In this document: positions 29,227 through 38,112 of the stretch, in pieces
Position numbering within the stretch: position 1 is the first letter of the stretch
How the letters are laid out: every line of letters starts with the position of its first letter
IMG/VR virus record: IMGVR_UViG_3300031707_000071
Coordinates: 1 to 38,307 of that record
Direction: 5' to 3' (one strand)
DNA length: 38,307 nucleotides
Source of the DNA: a virus
Position numbers and translations under genes: made by a program
The notes under the pieces: generated by a model
Database searches by the model: none
What the model saw: only the letters and a program-made list of their open reading frames with translations
Told to the model about the DNA's origin: nothing

Positions 29227-29267
29227 TAGCCGCCCGTGTTTTCGATTATTGCGAGAATGACGGGCGG
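29217..29267 (+). promoter_or_regulatory. Programmed -1 ribosomal frameshift signal
   Basis: The heptamer CCCAAAC (29217-29223) has the X-XXY-YYZ form in the correct frame (C CCA AAC). The zero-frame TGA follows at 29224. Six bases later a perfect 8-bp stem, CCGCCCGT (29230-29237) with ACGGGCGG (29260-29267), could stall ribosomes. All three classic elements lie exactly at the overlap of the two chaperone frames. Confidence 0.85.
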
Positions 29268-29483
29268 AAGCCAATCGAATTACAAACTGGTCAGTATATT
29301 GACAGATTTGGAGTGCAGGCAGTATTTGGCAGGCCTTTATTCTTGCATGAGATGAAGGAAATAATTATAGCGGAAAATATCGAAGCGGCATACAAGACGC
29401 GGGCGGCGTCTGGTAATTGGGCTGAATGGTCGAAAAAAAATCCTGGAATGGCGGAGATATTGAGCAAGGCGGCACATGGCTAA
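29223..29483 (+). CDS. Tail assembly chaperone T-like extension (made by -1 frameshift)
   Basis: The frame -1 to the previous gene is open from the slippery site to TAA 29481-29483: 86 residues beginning LIAARVFDYCENDGRKPIEL and ending EILSKAAHG. No suitable start codon with a ribosome site exists, so it is most likely made only as a fusion with the 100-residue G-like protein (total about 186 residues), as gpGT of lambda. The fusion is expected to bridge tape measure and tail tube. It overlaps the tape-measure start by 8 bp. Confidence 0.85.
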   Translation: MIAARVFDYCENDGRKPIELQTGQYIDRFGVQAVFGRPLFLHEMKEIIIAENIEAAYKTRAASGNWAEWSKKNPGMAEILSKAAHG

Positions 29484-30858
29484 TATAGAAATCAAAATTA
29501 ACACTATTGTTGACAAGGCCATAGCGGATATTAAAAAGGCCGCTGGCGCTGTTGACAATCTTGGTGACTCAGCAAAAAAATCCAGTCAGGGCGCAATTGA
29601 TTTCTCCAGCGCCATGATTGGTTTAAATCAGGCTTTAGAAGTTGCTAATAAAGTCATGCAAGCCGTCAAAATGGTGCATGATGAAACCGTTGGCGTATTT
29701 ATCAGTTATGCCGCGCAAGTTCGGGATATGTCACGGGCTACGGGGGAGAGTGCTGAACAATCCAGCCGCATGATTCAAATAGCCGATGATGTGGGGGTCA
29801 GTTACGACAAATTAAAAGTATCCCTACAAATGGCCGCGCGTCAGGGAATAGACACATCGGTTGAATCCCTGAAAGTATTATCAGATGAATATTTAACTCT
29901 TGCGCCAGGAACAGAACGGATGCAATTCCTGTTGGAGAAATTCGGCCGTTCTGGCGCTGATATGGGTAAGCTCATGGAGATGGGCGCGAGAGGGATTGAC
30001 AAATTAAATAATAGTATTGAAAGTGGATTAATTCTGACCCCAGAAATACTGAAACAAGCAAAAACGCATGAAATTCTGGTTGATGTGCTGGAAGATGAAA
30101 TCGCGGCACAAAAGGTACTGGCAGGTATAACCATAGGGGGAATTGAGGATAGCGCATTATTAAATCGTGCTGTTCAAGAACGAATGCAGACCATGATGGA
30201 AGAGGAAGCCGTTACACAACAACGTAATTTAACTGACCAGGAACGAAAGACTTTTATTTTACAAAATGAAGAGGCTGTCAGGCGACAAATTCTTGCGGAA
30301 ATAGATTCAAAAATAGCGACTGAAAATACCGCCGGGGCTGTTGCCGGATTAGCCGCCGCAGAACAGGCCGCTGTAGGCGCACTTGATGAACTAAGTGCCG
30401 CTCAAAAAGGATTGGAGGCTGCACAAAAAGGTTGGCTTGCAACTACTGCTAATGAGGTAGCATCCGCGCTGGGTACTCTTGGTGTTAAAGGACAGGCATA
30501 CAAGGACGCACTGGTTGTAATTGATGAGGTTATGGGGACGCAGAAAGTAGCCGAGCAGGCACATAAAGACGCGATCAAAGAAATTACCGATCAGTATAAA
30601 AAGACTGGTGATATTGAAGGCTTCAGAACTGCATTGGCTGGATTAAAAGATAATGAACTTCCACAAACAACAGATGCGCTTGAGGCGGCCCGCAAAAAAG
30701 CAGCGGATTTAAACACACAATTGGAAAATTTGCGCATACAGGCTGCAAAGCCGATTGTATTAAATGTCGTATGGAATGTTACCGGAAGTGCGCCTGCCGG
30801 AACAGGCGGTTCTTTGTCTGATATACGACCCGAGGGTCAACCAGCGGGTGGACCATGA
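29476..30858 (+). CDS. Tape measure protein
   Basis: Four hundred and sixty residues, mostly helical and Ala-rich. A typical N-terminal stretch (IDFSSAMIGLNQALEVANKV, YAAQVRDMSRATGESAEQSS, then QIADDVGVSYDKLKVSLQMA) matches phage tape-measure proteins, which set tail length and enter the host with the DNA. The extent of coiled coil (residues 220-410) would give a short tail of roughly 70 nm by the usual 0.15 nm per residue. No muralytic domain is seen. The C terminus is Gly/Pro-rich. Confidence 0.85.
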   Translation: MANIEIKINTIVDKAIADIKKAAGAVDNLGDSAKKSSQGAIDFSSAMIGLNQALEVANKVMQAVKMVHDETVGVFISYAAQVRDMSRATGESAEQSSRMIQIADDVGVSYDKLKVSLQMAARQGIDTSVESLKVLSDEYLTLAPGTERMQFLLEKFGRSGADMGKLMEMGARGIDKLNNSIESGLILTPEILKQAKTHEILVDVLEDEIAAQKVLAGITIGGIEDSALLNRAVQERMQTMMEEEAVTQQRNLTDQERKTFILQNEEAVRRQILAEIDSKIATENTAGAVAGLAAAEQAAVGALDELSAAQKGLEAAQKGWLATTANEVASALGTLGVKGQAYKDALVVIDEVMGTQKVAEQAHKDAIKEITDQYKKTGDIEGFRTALAGLKDNELPQTTDALEAARKKAADLNTQLENLRIQAAKPIVLNVVWNVTGSAPAGTGGSLSDIRPEGQPAGGP

Positions 30859-33017
30859 ATCTAAAACTTTATACCTATAATACACACGCCATAAATGATA
30901 CGACCAATTACAGCGGTTTTATTTCCGGTGATATAAAACTGCAAGGGGATAGCCGCACCCTTTTAGTTAATCGTTCTGGCCGCCGCCCTGTTCACGCCGC
31001 CAAAGTTTTATCTGGTTATGAAATGAAGATAACCATCGAAATGAAGGGAACGGTATCCTCTCAGATTGATACATTAAAAACCTGGTTTGATGTAGAGGAT
31101 GAAACCCCGCGCAAATTAATTTGCAAAGACACGGCTAACTCCGATAAGCAATGGTATCGAATGGCAACCACCGCTGATATGCCGAGATTCAAATCGAAAG
31201 ATTCCATCGAAATCATCCTGTCAGTTGCCGATCCAGTCTGGCAATCCGAATCAGAAAATACTGACCCGTGGACTATCACGGCTTCCGGTCAGACCAATGT
31301 TGTGGCAGTCGGTGGTAACGTCTTCGCGCGCCCGCGTTTTGTGATCACGCCAACGGCAGCGGCTGGTTCTCGCTATGCTTACCGGCAATTATGGACGTGG
31401 CGTAATCCAAACTCTGTTGCCATGCTCAATGAAGGGTTAAATATCGTTAATACCGTTTGGAATACCGCCGCACTTGTGGCATTGGCCGCTATTCATGTCA
31501 CTATTAATGATGGCGATGGGATTACCGCTGGAGATGCCACTATTACTTATGATGGTGAGGTGGGTACATTTCCAACTTCCGGCATGGCCTATATGGGTAC
31601 AGAACAATTTAGTTATACCGGAAAATCATCCACTGAATTAACCGGATGCACAAGGGGTATCAATGGCACGACCGCCGTCACCCATGCTAACGATGTGGTT
31701 ATCTATTCCTCGAAAATACAAGCAGATGGGGATGATGTGCGCGTTTTTCTTGATGGGGTAGAAACTAATCGTTGGTTGCAGGACATGAATACTGCCAATA
31801 CAAAAATATGGGTTGTACTTGATTTCCAACCAGGTATCAGCTTAACACTTAATACAGCATTAATTGACACTGGCGCTGTTGGCACGATCACAATTAAAAA
31901 TACAAAATCAAACGAAACGGCAATAAAAAAATTTCCCCCCTCCGGCGTGGTGGCAATTGAAAATGAATTATTTACCTATACCGGGGTGAATATTAAGGAT
32001 TTCAAACTGACTAATTGTACGCGCGCGGTTAAGGGAACTGCCGCAGCTGCACATGCCACGTTGACCGCAATTTATTGGATCGAACATGAAATATATGTTT
32101 ATTACAGCAATCAGACAGCTGAAACGCCGGTTACAGATGATACGCATAAACCGATTTTTGACCTGACCAGTACCAATACAAGCCATGTTTATACCTCATT
32201 TTGGGATACGACCGGATTACGCGCCGGATCCTGGATGCCATCCCTGGTTAAAACGGCTAATACTAAGGACCCCGATAATAAATCTGATTATTACACCGGC
32301 AATAACTTGGCTTTGGCCGATCCTGCCACTGAAATGGGCGCGGTCATGTATGCATGGTTATCTGGCGCTGTCTGGAAGCCGGAAAATGCGGTCATTGAAT
32401 GGAATTTGTATACACCGGCGACATTAACCGAAATTACCGCCACGGGTCAAAAATATCGGGCTGGCACAAACTGGCCGACGGGCGCAAAATTCCTTAAGTC
32501 AGTTAATGGCATAAACTGGACAACGGTCTGGACAGAAGCTACGCCCGCAGCCGCGGCTGGCTGGGAAGCGCTTACTGCTCACTCGGCTGTATCAATCGGT
32601 TCTGGTTACCCGTATGTCAAATTCTCATTCAGTGGTTCGATTGGCGCAACAGCCAGTAATTACGCGGCTTTAGAAGTTGAAGCGGCGACCATGACCCTGG
32701 CCAGTGCGACTATTCCTCAATGTATTTTTACACCCGCCGAGGAAGCCTGTTATTTCATCGATGCCAAGATCACCAATAATACTTCCGGGGAATGGATACG
32801 GGTTACCACATCCATGCTATTAAGTACCGCCCTGACCATTGACTGCGAAAATAAAAAAGTCTATACCGCCGATAATACGCCCGTGGGAAAAATCGAATGG
32901 TCGAGTAACCGCAAAGACTGGCTTAATTTGTCGCCCTTAAATAATACCCTGCAATTTGACGACACTGGTTCGGTCGGTTTAACGTGTCCTGTCTGGTGGA
33001 GAGATAGAAATTCATGA
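30855..33017 (+). CDS. Distal tail (Dit)-like protein with inserted repeat modules
   Basis: The first 130 residues (NYSGFISGDIKLQGDSRTLL, GYEMKITIEMKGTV, IEIILSVADPVW) and the last 80 (AKITNNTSGEWIRVTTSMLL, KIEWSSNRKDWLNL) resemble the two ends of Dit proteins that form the ring at the tail tip. Between them are two related modules, residues 239-284 (FPTSGMAYMGTEQFSYTGKS, then LTGCTRGINGTTA) and 360-407 (FPPSGVVAIENELFTYTGVN, then LTNCTRAVKGTAA), and a jelly-roll-like region around 520-660. Inserted modules are likely carbohydrate-binding, so it may also attach to host surfaces. It overlaps both neighbours by 4 bp. Confidence 0.7.
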   Translation: MNLKLYTYNTHAINDTTNYSGFISGDIKLQGDSRTLLVNRSGRRPVHAAKVLSGYEMKITIEMKGTVSSQIDTLKTWFDVEDETPRKLICKDTANSDKQWYRMATTADMPRFKSKDSIEIILSVADPVWQSESENTDPWTITASGQTNVVAVGGNVFARPRFVITPTAAAGSRYAYRQLWTWRNPNSVAMLNEGLNIVNTVWNTAALVALAAIHVTINDGDGITAGDATITYDGEVGTFPTSGMAYMGTEQFSYTGKSSTELTGCTRGINGTTAVTHANDVVIYSSKIQADGDDVRVFLDGVETNRWLQDMNTANTKIWVVLDFQPGISLTLNTALIDTGAVGTITIKNTKSNETAIKKFPPSGVVAIENELFTYTGVNIKDFKLTNCTRAVKGTAAAAHATLTAIYWIEHEIYVYYSNQTAETPVTDDTHKPIFDLTSTNTSHVYTSFWDTTGLRAGSWMPSLVKTANTKDPDNKSDYYTGNNLALADPATEMGAVMYAWLSGAVWKPENAVIEWNLYTPATLTEITATGQKYRAGTNWPTGAKFLKSVNGINWTTVWTEATPAAAAGWEALTAHSAVSIGSGYPYVKFSFSGSIGATASNYAALEVEAATMTLASATIPQCIFTPAEEACYFIDAKITNNTSGEWIRVTTSMLLSTALTIDCENKKVYTADNTPVGKIEWSSNRKDWLNLSPLNNTLQFDDTGSVGLTCPVWWRDRNS

Positions 33018-34549
33018 ACTGGCTTGATGTTATTGCCCCGATAACGGGAGATGGAAATAATACTGGATGGGTGGGCTACACCGGACGTATCCTTGTGCCT
33101 GCTGCCGATATTTCCAATACGGGGATGGAATATTTACGGGCAACCTGGTATGCCTCAAGTTCGGCAGGATTTTATATTACGAAAGCCTATGTCGGACATG
33201 CGGCTGATTCAGGGGATGCCTATGACTTTGAAACAACTCCAATTCAAATGTTTTTTGGTGGCAATGCTTATGCCAATATAGGCGCGGCAGACAATATCGT
33301 TTCTGATGAAATTTCATTCACAATCACCGCTGGAAAAAATCTTATTTTCTCATTCTATGTTGAAGCTGGCAAAGAAGCTACTGACGATATACGCAGACAA
33401 AGCTCCAAAACTGGATGGATGGCATACTTTAAGATAGGTGACGATGCCGCCACGGTAGACGCCACGGGATATGGCACTGAATTAACAGATGTCGCTTTGG
33501 GCATATTTAAAATCGAGGCTTGTAATTATCCATCCTCAGAAGGTAGCCGCATCAGTTTATTTAATCATCATGGGCAGTGGTTGACAGAAATAAATGCCAC
33601 ATTCAACCGTGGTTATAAGCTCAATGAATTTGGCGTTGGCACTTTCACCATGTCCACGCAGGACCCAAAATGCCGTGAAGATTATCTCCAGTTTGGCAAT
33701 TTCGTTTTGGTTGAACATGACAAACTGCCGGTATGGGGCGGAATGATTGATACACCCAGACAATGGGGGGTTGGTTCGGTTACTTCAACTGCTTATAGCG
33801 GTGAATATATCCTGACAACCATGATAACCGATAGAACCAGTACGAATAAAGGTGCATGGGGCGTGATTTATCAAAATCTGGTTGAGGAAACATTCAATAA
33901 CGATATTGGCGGGATAATAAAAATTGGTTCGATATTTGGCGGTGGAAAATCAATTCAGCATGTTTATCACTTTGCAAATATTTATGAGGAAGTGGTCAAA
34001 CTTTCAAAGGATAGTGGTAATGACTGGGAATTTATACCTTCGATTGATACAAATGGCAGGCTTTACTTCACAGCCAACTGGTATGAGAAACGGGGAATGC
34101 TCAAACAATATACGTTGTATGAGGACTTTAATATAAAACTATCCAGCCGATTATTACAAGAGCAGGGGCGCATTGCAAATCAATTGAGAATCTATGGGGA
34201 GGGTGCAAATTGGCAAACCCGATCAGTCGCCAAACGACATGACAAAGAAAGTATTGGAAAATATGGAGCGCGCTTTTTGGCACAAGCCAAAGAAGGGGAT
34301 GACCTTAATGCCAATGCTGACCAGTTGATTAAAGATTTTGCCTATCCGCGCAAAACCTATGACATAGCCGCGATTGATATTGATGATACCTATTACCAAT
34401 GTCGGATTGGGGATAAATTACCAATCTCCTGCCATAGCGTCGGATTTAGCGGGTCTGGTTTTGGTTCAACCGCAACCGTAAGAATATTACAAATGGCTTA
34501 TGACGAAGAAAATAACGGCTTGAAATTGGTAGCCGACGAGGTTCGATAA
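33014..34549 (+). CDS. Tail hub/baseplate (Tal-like) protein
   Basis: The 511-residue protein starts with a beta-sandwich (residues 1-175) and continues with a typical tail-hub core: LNEFGVGTFTMSTQDPKCRE, LQFGNFVLVEHDKLPVWGGM and later IANQLRIYGEGANW and CRIGDKLPI, as in gp27-like or siphophage Tal proteins. No peptidase motif was found. The partner at 30855 and the fibre candidate after it fit a tail tip module. It ends with TAATG overlap. Confidence 0.7.
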   Translation: MNWLDVIAPITGDGNNTGWVGYTGRILVPAADISNTGMEYLRATWYASSSAGFYITKAYVGHAADSGDAYDFETTPIQMFFGGNAYANIGAADNIVSDEISFTITAGKNLIFSFYVEAGKEATDDIRRQSSKTGWMAYFKIGDDAATVDATGYGTELTDVALGIFKIEACNYPSSEGSRISLFNHHGQWLTEINATFNRGYKLNEFGVGTFTMSTQDPKCREDYLQFGNFVLVEHDKLPVWGGMIDTPRQWGVGSVTSTAYSGEYILTTMITDRTSTNKGAWGVIYQNLVEETFNNDIGGIIKIGSIFGGGKSIQHVYHFANIYEEVVKLSKDSGNDWEFIPSIDTNGRLYFTANWYEKRGMLKQYTLYEDFNIKLSSRLLQEQGRIANQLRIYGEGANWQTRSVAKRHDKESIGKYGARFLAQAKEGDDLNANADQLIKDFAYPRKTYDIAAIDIDDTYYQCRIGDKLPISCHSVGFSGSGFGSTATVRILQMAYDEENNGLKLVADEVR

Positions 34550-35952
34550 TGCCCGGAACAGATTTAATTGAAGGCAACTATAAACAGATAATTCTCGGTC
34601 TTCTGGCACGCGTAAAGCATTTGGAAGAAGCCGAAGTTCACGGCTCTGAAGCCGCTGATTCTTTTGACAGTCTGGGTGATATGCGGGCGGGTAGATTTCT
34701 GGCACTATCTTCCGGTCAAGAGCCGGAGGATGCCGATGCTTGCGGCGTTGTCATGGATGCTGACGGACATGTATTCGGCGATGATTCCTACAATCATTAT
34801 GGGGTTAATCTCGGCATATTTCAGTTTGGATTTAGCGCAACAACGGGTAAGGGCGTTCTGTGCAACGGAAATATTACCTTAGATATTGACGGCATTACTG
34901 GCACTGACCTGCTCAAATGGATGGTCAAACAGACCGCTACTAACAGCACCAATATCCGCACGGGTAAACTGGGCATGGCACTGGCAGAGGGTGGAGCAGT
35001 CCCACAATGGGAAATGTCGCTGGAATCTCCCGCAGGTGATGCGGTTACTATTGTCAATGGCGATTTTGCCACTGGCGATTTAACGGGCTGGACTAAAACC
35101 ACCGAAACCAACGGGGCGTGGGATGTTATCTCATATTTTGATAACTATGTAGGGAGGTTTTATAGGTTTAATGAAACTGGCAGTCCCATTAACTGTGTTG
35201 GTGTTTTGACAAGCGACAGAATAACTGATATTACGGCGGGTTTAAATTATCTATTCGGGTTTAGAGTTCAATGTTTTAAAGCTCTTGCAATTCCGAATGT
35301 TGCATGGGCGACCGTCAAAATTGAACTCAAATGGTATGACCATGCTTCAGCGGGCAATCTGCTTAGAACGGACGTTGTCTATACTGGACAACCAGTTTCA
35401 TGGACAACACAATCACTGGCAGTTCAAGCCCCAACAGGCGCATTATCCTATACCATAGTTGCCACCCTGCCAAGTACGGCACTGCAAAGTGATTACTTTG
35501 GATTATTTTACATTGACGACTTCGCCATGTCCGAAATCACAGTCAATCAAAAGATATGGCTGGAAGACGCGGGAGTCGGACTAAAAAACTCACTCGGAGT
35601 AAGTGGACTTCTTGATTGGGGAACATACACGCCGACACTTACAAATGGCGCAAATGTGGATGCAAGTACGGCTTATCTATGCCAATACTTCCGAGTTGGC
35701 AATATGGTTACCGTAAGTGGACAAATGGATATTAATACTAACTCAACAGGCGCTTCGGCTATAAGCATGACGCCACCAATCGCCTCGGCATTTACAAATA
35801 CAATTCAAGGAGGCGGAACAGGATGTACGTCATTAAAGGATAGCGGGAGACTATCGCCCAACGTAGCCAGTGGCGGAATTGAAATGTATTGGACGGCAAT
35901 TACTACGTCCAATACTGTATGGCGTTTTATATATTCATACTTGATTGTGTAA
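34549..35952 (+). CDS. Tail fibre / receptor-binding protein candidate
   Basis: Residues 1-30 have a helix (LIEGNYKQIILGLLARVKHL) suited to trimer formation. Residues 150-330 form a carbohydrate-binding-like sandwich (VNGDFATGDLTGWTKTTETN, FYIDDFAMSEITV). The C-terminal part (TYTPTLTNGANVDASTAYLC, FRVGNMVTVSGQMDIN) matches the tip domain of many phage fibres that binds the receptor. It is the last large tail gene. Host range is probably decided here. Confidence 0.7.
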   Translation: MPGTDLIEGNYKQIILGLLARVKHLEEAEVHGSEAADSFDSLGDMRAGRFLALSSGQEPEDADACGVVMDADGHVFGDDSYNHYGVNLGIFQFGFSATTGKGVLCNGNITLDIDGITGTDLLKWMVKQTATNSTNIRTGKLGMALAEGGAVPQWEMSLESPAGDAVTIVNGDFATGDLTGWTKTTETNGAWDVISYFDNYVGRFYRFNETGSPINCVGVLTSDRITDITAGLNYLFGFRVQCFKALAIPNVAWATVKIELKWYDHASAGNLLRTDVVYTGQPVSWTTQSLAVQAPTGALSYTIVATLPSTALQSDYFGLFYIDDFAMSEITVNQKIWLEDAGVGLKNSLGVSGLLDWGTYTPTLTNGANVDASTAYLCQYFRVGNMVTVSGQMDINTNSTGASAISMTPPIASAFTNTIQGGGTGCTSLKDSGRLSPNVASGGIEMYWTAITTSNTVWRFIYSYLIV

Positions 35953-36011
35953 TGACTGGCAGAAAAATGACAAGTAAGTTTTGTGGACAATTGAAGGAAA
36001 CGAGGTAACAC

Positions 36012-36257
36012 ATGGCAATAACTGCACCGCTTGTAAACGCAAAGGTTGAGGATCATTTCACAAAACACGCAGATGTTTATGACCCCCTAATTAAAAAGCA
36101 TGAAATATTATTACTTGGAGAAGGTGGCGATAACGGTATTTGCAAAGATGTAAACGAAATCAAAAATGGATTTAAGACTATTAAAAGCGTGGGCGTTGGA
36201 ATTATCATTGTTGTGGGGGCTGATCTCGCAACCAGATTAATGAGCATCGTAAAGTGA
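36012..36257 (+). CDS. XhlA/holin-like membrane protein
   Basis: Eighty-one residues: a polar coiled-coil half (residues 15-55, YDPLIKKHEILLLGEGGDNG) and one membrane span near the C terminus (SVGVGIIIVVGADLAT, about 59-74). This is the topology of XhlA-type hemolysin/holin helpers. It has GAGGTAACAC before its start. A second holin-type protein far from the first (12629) suggests two lysis modules or another membrane role. Confidence 0.55.
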   Translation: MAITAPLVNAKVEDHFTKHADVYDPLIKKHEILLLGEGGDNGICKDVNEIKNGFKTIKSVGVGIIIVVGADLATRLMSIVK

Positions 36258-36313
36258 CTGGCGCGGATTGCGGAAATGTCGTAATCTGGAATAGATGAGT
36301 AAATCGGAGGTAT

Positions 36314-37177
36314 ATGAGTAAGCGCACCTTAATTGCAATCAGCGCTGATAAACACTCCGGTTCCTCACTTGGATTAATTAATGGCACATTTGAATTGCAA
36401 GATGGCGGTTCATACACACCCAGCCCCCTGCAGAAAATTATCTGGAAACAATATGAGGAATGTTTGGACTTCATTAAATTGGAGCGCAAAAATTCCCGCC
36501 TGATTTGGATTGAGAATGGCGATCCCTGTGAGGGGATACACCATCAATCAACCCAACTTGTAAGCGCAAGGGTCGATGAACATGAGCAAATAGCAAGCGA
36601 CATTCTGGATTACTCATTTCAAAAAGTCGGCATGACAAAAGGCGACCTAGCTTACATGACAGCCGGTACAGATGAACACGGCGGGAATGGATCTCAATCA
36701 GAGAACAGGTTGGCAGAAGATTTTAATTATTTTATCCCACAATATTCTAAAGAATCTAAAAAGCCGAACCGTTATACATGGGATAGATTGTTACTCAAAA
36801 TAAACGGCGTTCTTCTGGATATTGCGCATCATGGCGGGTCGGTTGGCAAGCGGGCATGGACTTCTGAAAACGGAATGCGAAATCTTATCAAGTCGTTTTA
36901 CTTGCAAAGTCTTGAAGACAAAACGGAATTACCGCGTTATTGGGTTCGCTCACATCTGCATCAATATGTTTATTCTGGCATCTATTCCGGCAAGCACGGC
37001 AGCATTGAAGGATTTGTAACACCCTCATTCCAATTCAAAACCGGCTATGCTTACAAGTTTGCCGGTCATCAATTATCAGATATAGGTATGCTGATTATCG
37101 GAATTGAAGAGGATGGGCATTGCTGGCATAAGTGTATCATGGCAAATTACCAGCAAGACAAAATACAGGTGATTTAA
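36314..37177 (+). CDS. Calcineurin-type metallophosphoesterase
   Basis: The 287-residue protein carries all metal-binding blocks in order: SADKHSG (Asp12, His14), ENGDPCEG (Asp70), AGTDEHGG (117-124), IAHHGGSVG (170-178) and RSHLHQY (212-218). These give a complete dinuclear centre of the calcineurin-like superfamily. Substrates may be nucleotides, nucleic-acid ends or cyclic signals; the late position after tail genes is odd for DNA repair, and a counter-defence role against nucleotide signals can be imagined but is not shown. Ribosome site CGGAGGT. Confidence 0.8.
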   Translation: MSKRTLIAISADKHSGSSLGLINGTFELQDGGSYTPSPLQKIIWKQYEECLDFIKLERKNSRLIWIENGDPCEGIHHQSTQLVSARVDEHEQIASDILDYSFQKVGMTKGDLAYMTAGTDEHGGNGSQSENRLAEDFNYFIPQYSKESKKPNRYTWDRLLLKINGVLLDIAHHGGSVGKRAWTSENGMRNLIKSFYLQSLEDKTELPRYWVRSHLHQYVYSGIYSGKHGSIEGFVTPSFQFKTGYAYKFAGHQLSDIGMLIIGIEEDGHCWHKCIMANYQQDKIQVI

Positions 37178-37398
37178 TGGAAATAAACCGAAACGATTTA
37201 CTTAATGATTTATTAAAGACACTTCCTCCACAATTAAAACCGGACGAGGTAACCGCGCAAATGGTCAGCAAAGCGTCCGGTTATAGCATCAATGGCGCAA
37301 GGGTATTTTTAGACCGGCAAGTAGCCAGTGGATTACTGGAAAAACATGAGGCGATGAACGGCGGACAAATGATAATGGCATATCGAAAGAAAGGATAA
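37177..37398 (+). CDS. Winged-helix protein
   Basis: Start at ATG 37177, overlapping the phosphoesterase stop (TAATG). The 73-residue product (NRNDLLNDLLKTLPPQLKPD, VTAQMVSKASGYSINGARVF, then VASGLLEKHEA) reads as a small HTH/winged helix with the recognition helix at about 36-48. It could regulate late genes or the structured RNA downstream; no target is known. Confidence 0.6.
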   Translation: MEINRNDLLNDLLKTLPPQLKPDEVTAQMVSKASGYSINGARVFLDRQVASGLLEKHEAMNGGQMIMAYRKKG

Positions 37399-37403
37399 AT
37401 AAA

Positions 37404-37955
37404 ATGATATTCGGTAAATATTATTCAGCGGAGGGGATTTATGAGATTGGTGGCAAATTCTTAAAACCACGATGGTTTGCCAATCTCACCAAGATTGATG
37501 TAATGGAAGCCAAAACCCTAATCGAAACGGGTTATGATGCTTCACCAGCCAAGCGAAGCAAAACTATCTTATTGGCTGGCATTGCACAGTGGGAGCGAGT
37601 ATTACATGGCGGTTTTGGGGATTGGTATGCTATGGCTGCATTACATTGTTATGATAGTACCGTGAACGCAGGCACTTGCCCGGAATGGGCTGGGGCTTTC
37701 TTGTCATCAAATAACTTTGTGATTCACGAATATGCTCCCACCAAAATCGTTTACATGCGCCCTGAAGCGGACTTGTATATGTACTTCAAGGATTCACCAG
37801 AGCCGGTTGTAGTTCCTCCAGTGGTAGTTCCTCCAGTTGTTACGCCCCCGATTGAAGAACCAGGCGGCACTACTGGTGGTACTACTGGTGGTATCACAAT
37901 TCCTGCCAGCATTGACATCCATATTTACGATCACAGTAAACCGAAGGTGTGGTAA
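37404..37955 (+). CDS. Protein with Pro/Val and Gly/Thr-rich linker, unknown function
   Basis: Residues 1-125 form a globular domain of unknown family (YYSAEGIYEIGGKFLKPRWF, ILLAGIAQWERVLHGG). A low-complexity linker follows (VVVPPVVVPPVVTPPI, then GGTTGGTTGG at 131-160). The C terminus ends in a short strand (IPASIDIHIYDHSKPKVW). Such a layout suits a secreted or virion-attached protein. The linker DNA contains short direct repeats (GTAGTTCCTCCAGT twice; GGTACTACT) prone to slippage. It is the last gene before the noncoding right end. Confidence 0.55.
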   Translation: MIFGKYYSAEGIYEIGGKFLKPRWFANLTKIDVMEAKTLIETGYDASPAKRSKTILLAGIAQWERVLHGGFGDWYAMAALHCYDSTVNAGTCPEWAGAFLSSNNFVIHEYAPTKIVYMRPEADLYMYFKDSPEPVVVPPVVVPPVVTPPIEEPGGTTGGTTGGITIPASIDIHIYDHSKPKVW

Positions 37956-37970
37956 AATAATATCAGAGTA

Positions 37971-38052
37971 ACGACAGATTTGAACAATAGAAGGCGGACT
38001 TTCGGGTCAGCAACAGATTAGAGTCTGCGGGATCCTTCGTTCAGAATGTCGT
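37971..38052 (+). ncRNA. Nested stem structure, RNA candidate
   Basis: Four helices nest perfectly: ACGACA (37971-37976) with TGTCGT (38047-38052); TGAAC (37981-37985) with GTTCA (38039-38043); GAAGG (37990-37994) with CCTTC (38034-38038); and CGGACT (37995-38000) with AGTCTG (38022-38027, one G-U). The result is one long arm with internal loops, closed by a 21-nt loop. No open frame fits. It resembles a folded small RNA or the leader of one. Confidence 0.6.
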
Positions 38053-38064
38053 AATTTTATCATT

Positions 38065-38110
38065 ATAAGAGGGCATACATAGGGTTAATCCGATTGTTAC
38101 TCCCTCTTAT
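38065..38110 (+). ncRNA. 9-bp hairpin, second arm of right-end RNA
   Basis: ATAAGAGGG (38065-38073) pairs with CCCTCTTAT (38102-38110) over 9 bp, with a 28-nt loop. It follows the nested arm by 12 nt and is followed at once by another strong hairpin, so the three may be one molecule. Confidence 0.55.
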
Positions 38111-38112
38111 CT

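Noticed and set aside
36275-38055. 11-bp repeat AATGTCGTAAT at 36275-36285 and 38045-38055
   Set aside because: Repeats of this length are expected by chance in a 38-kb sequence, and the contexts differ.
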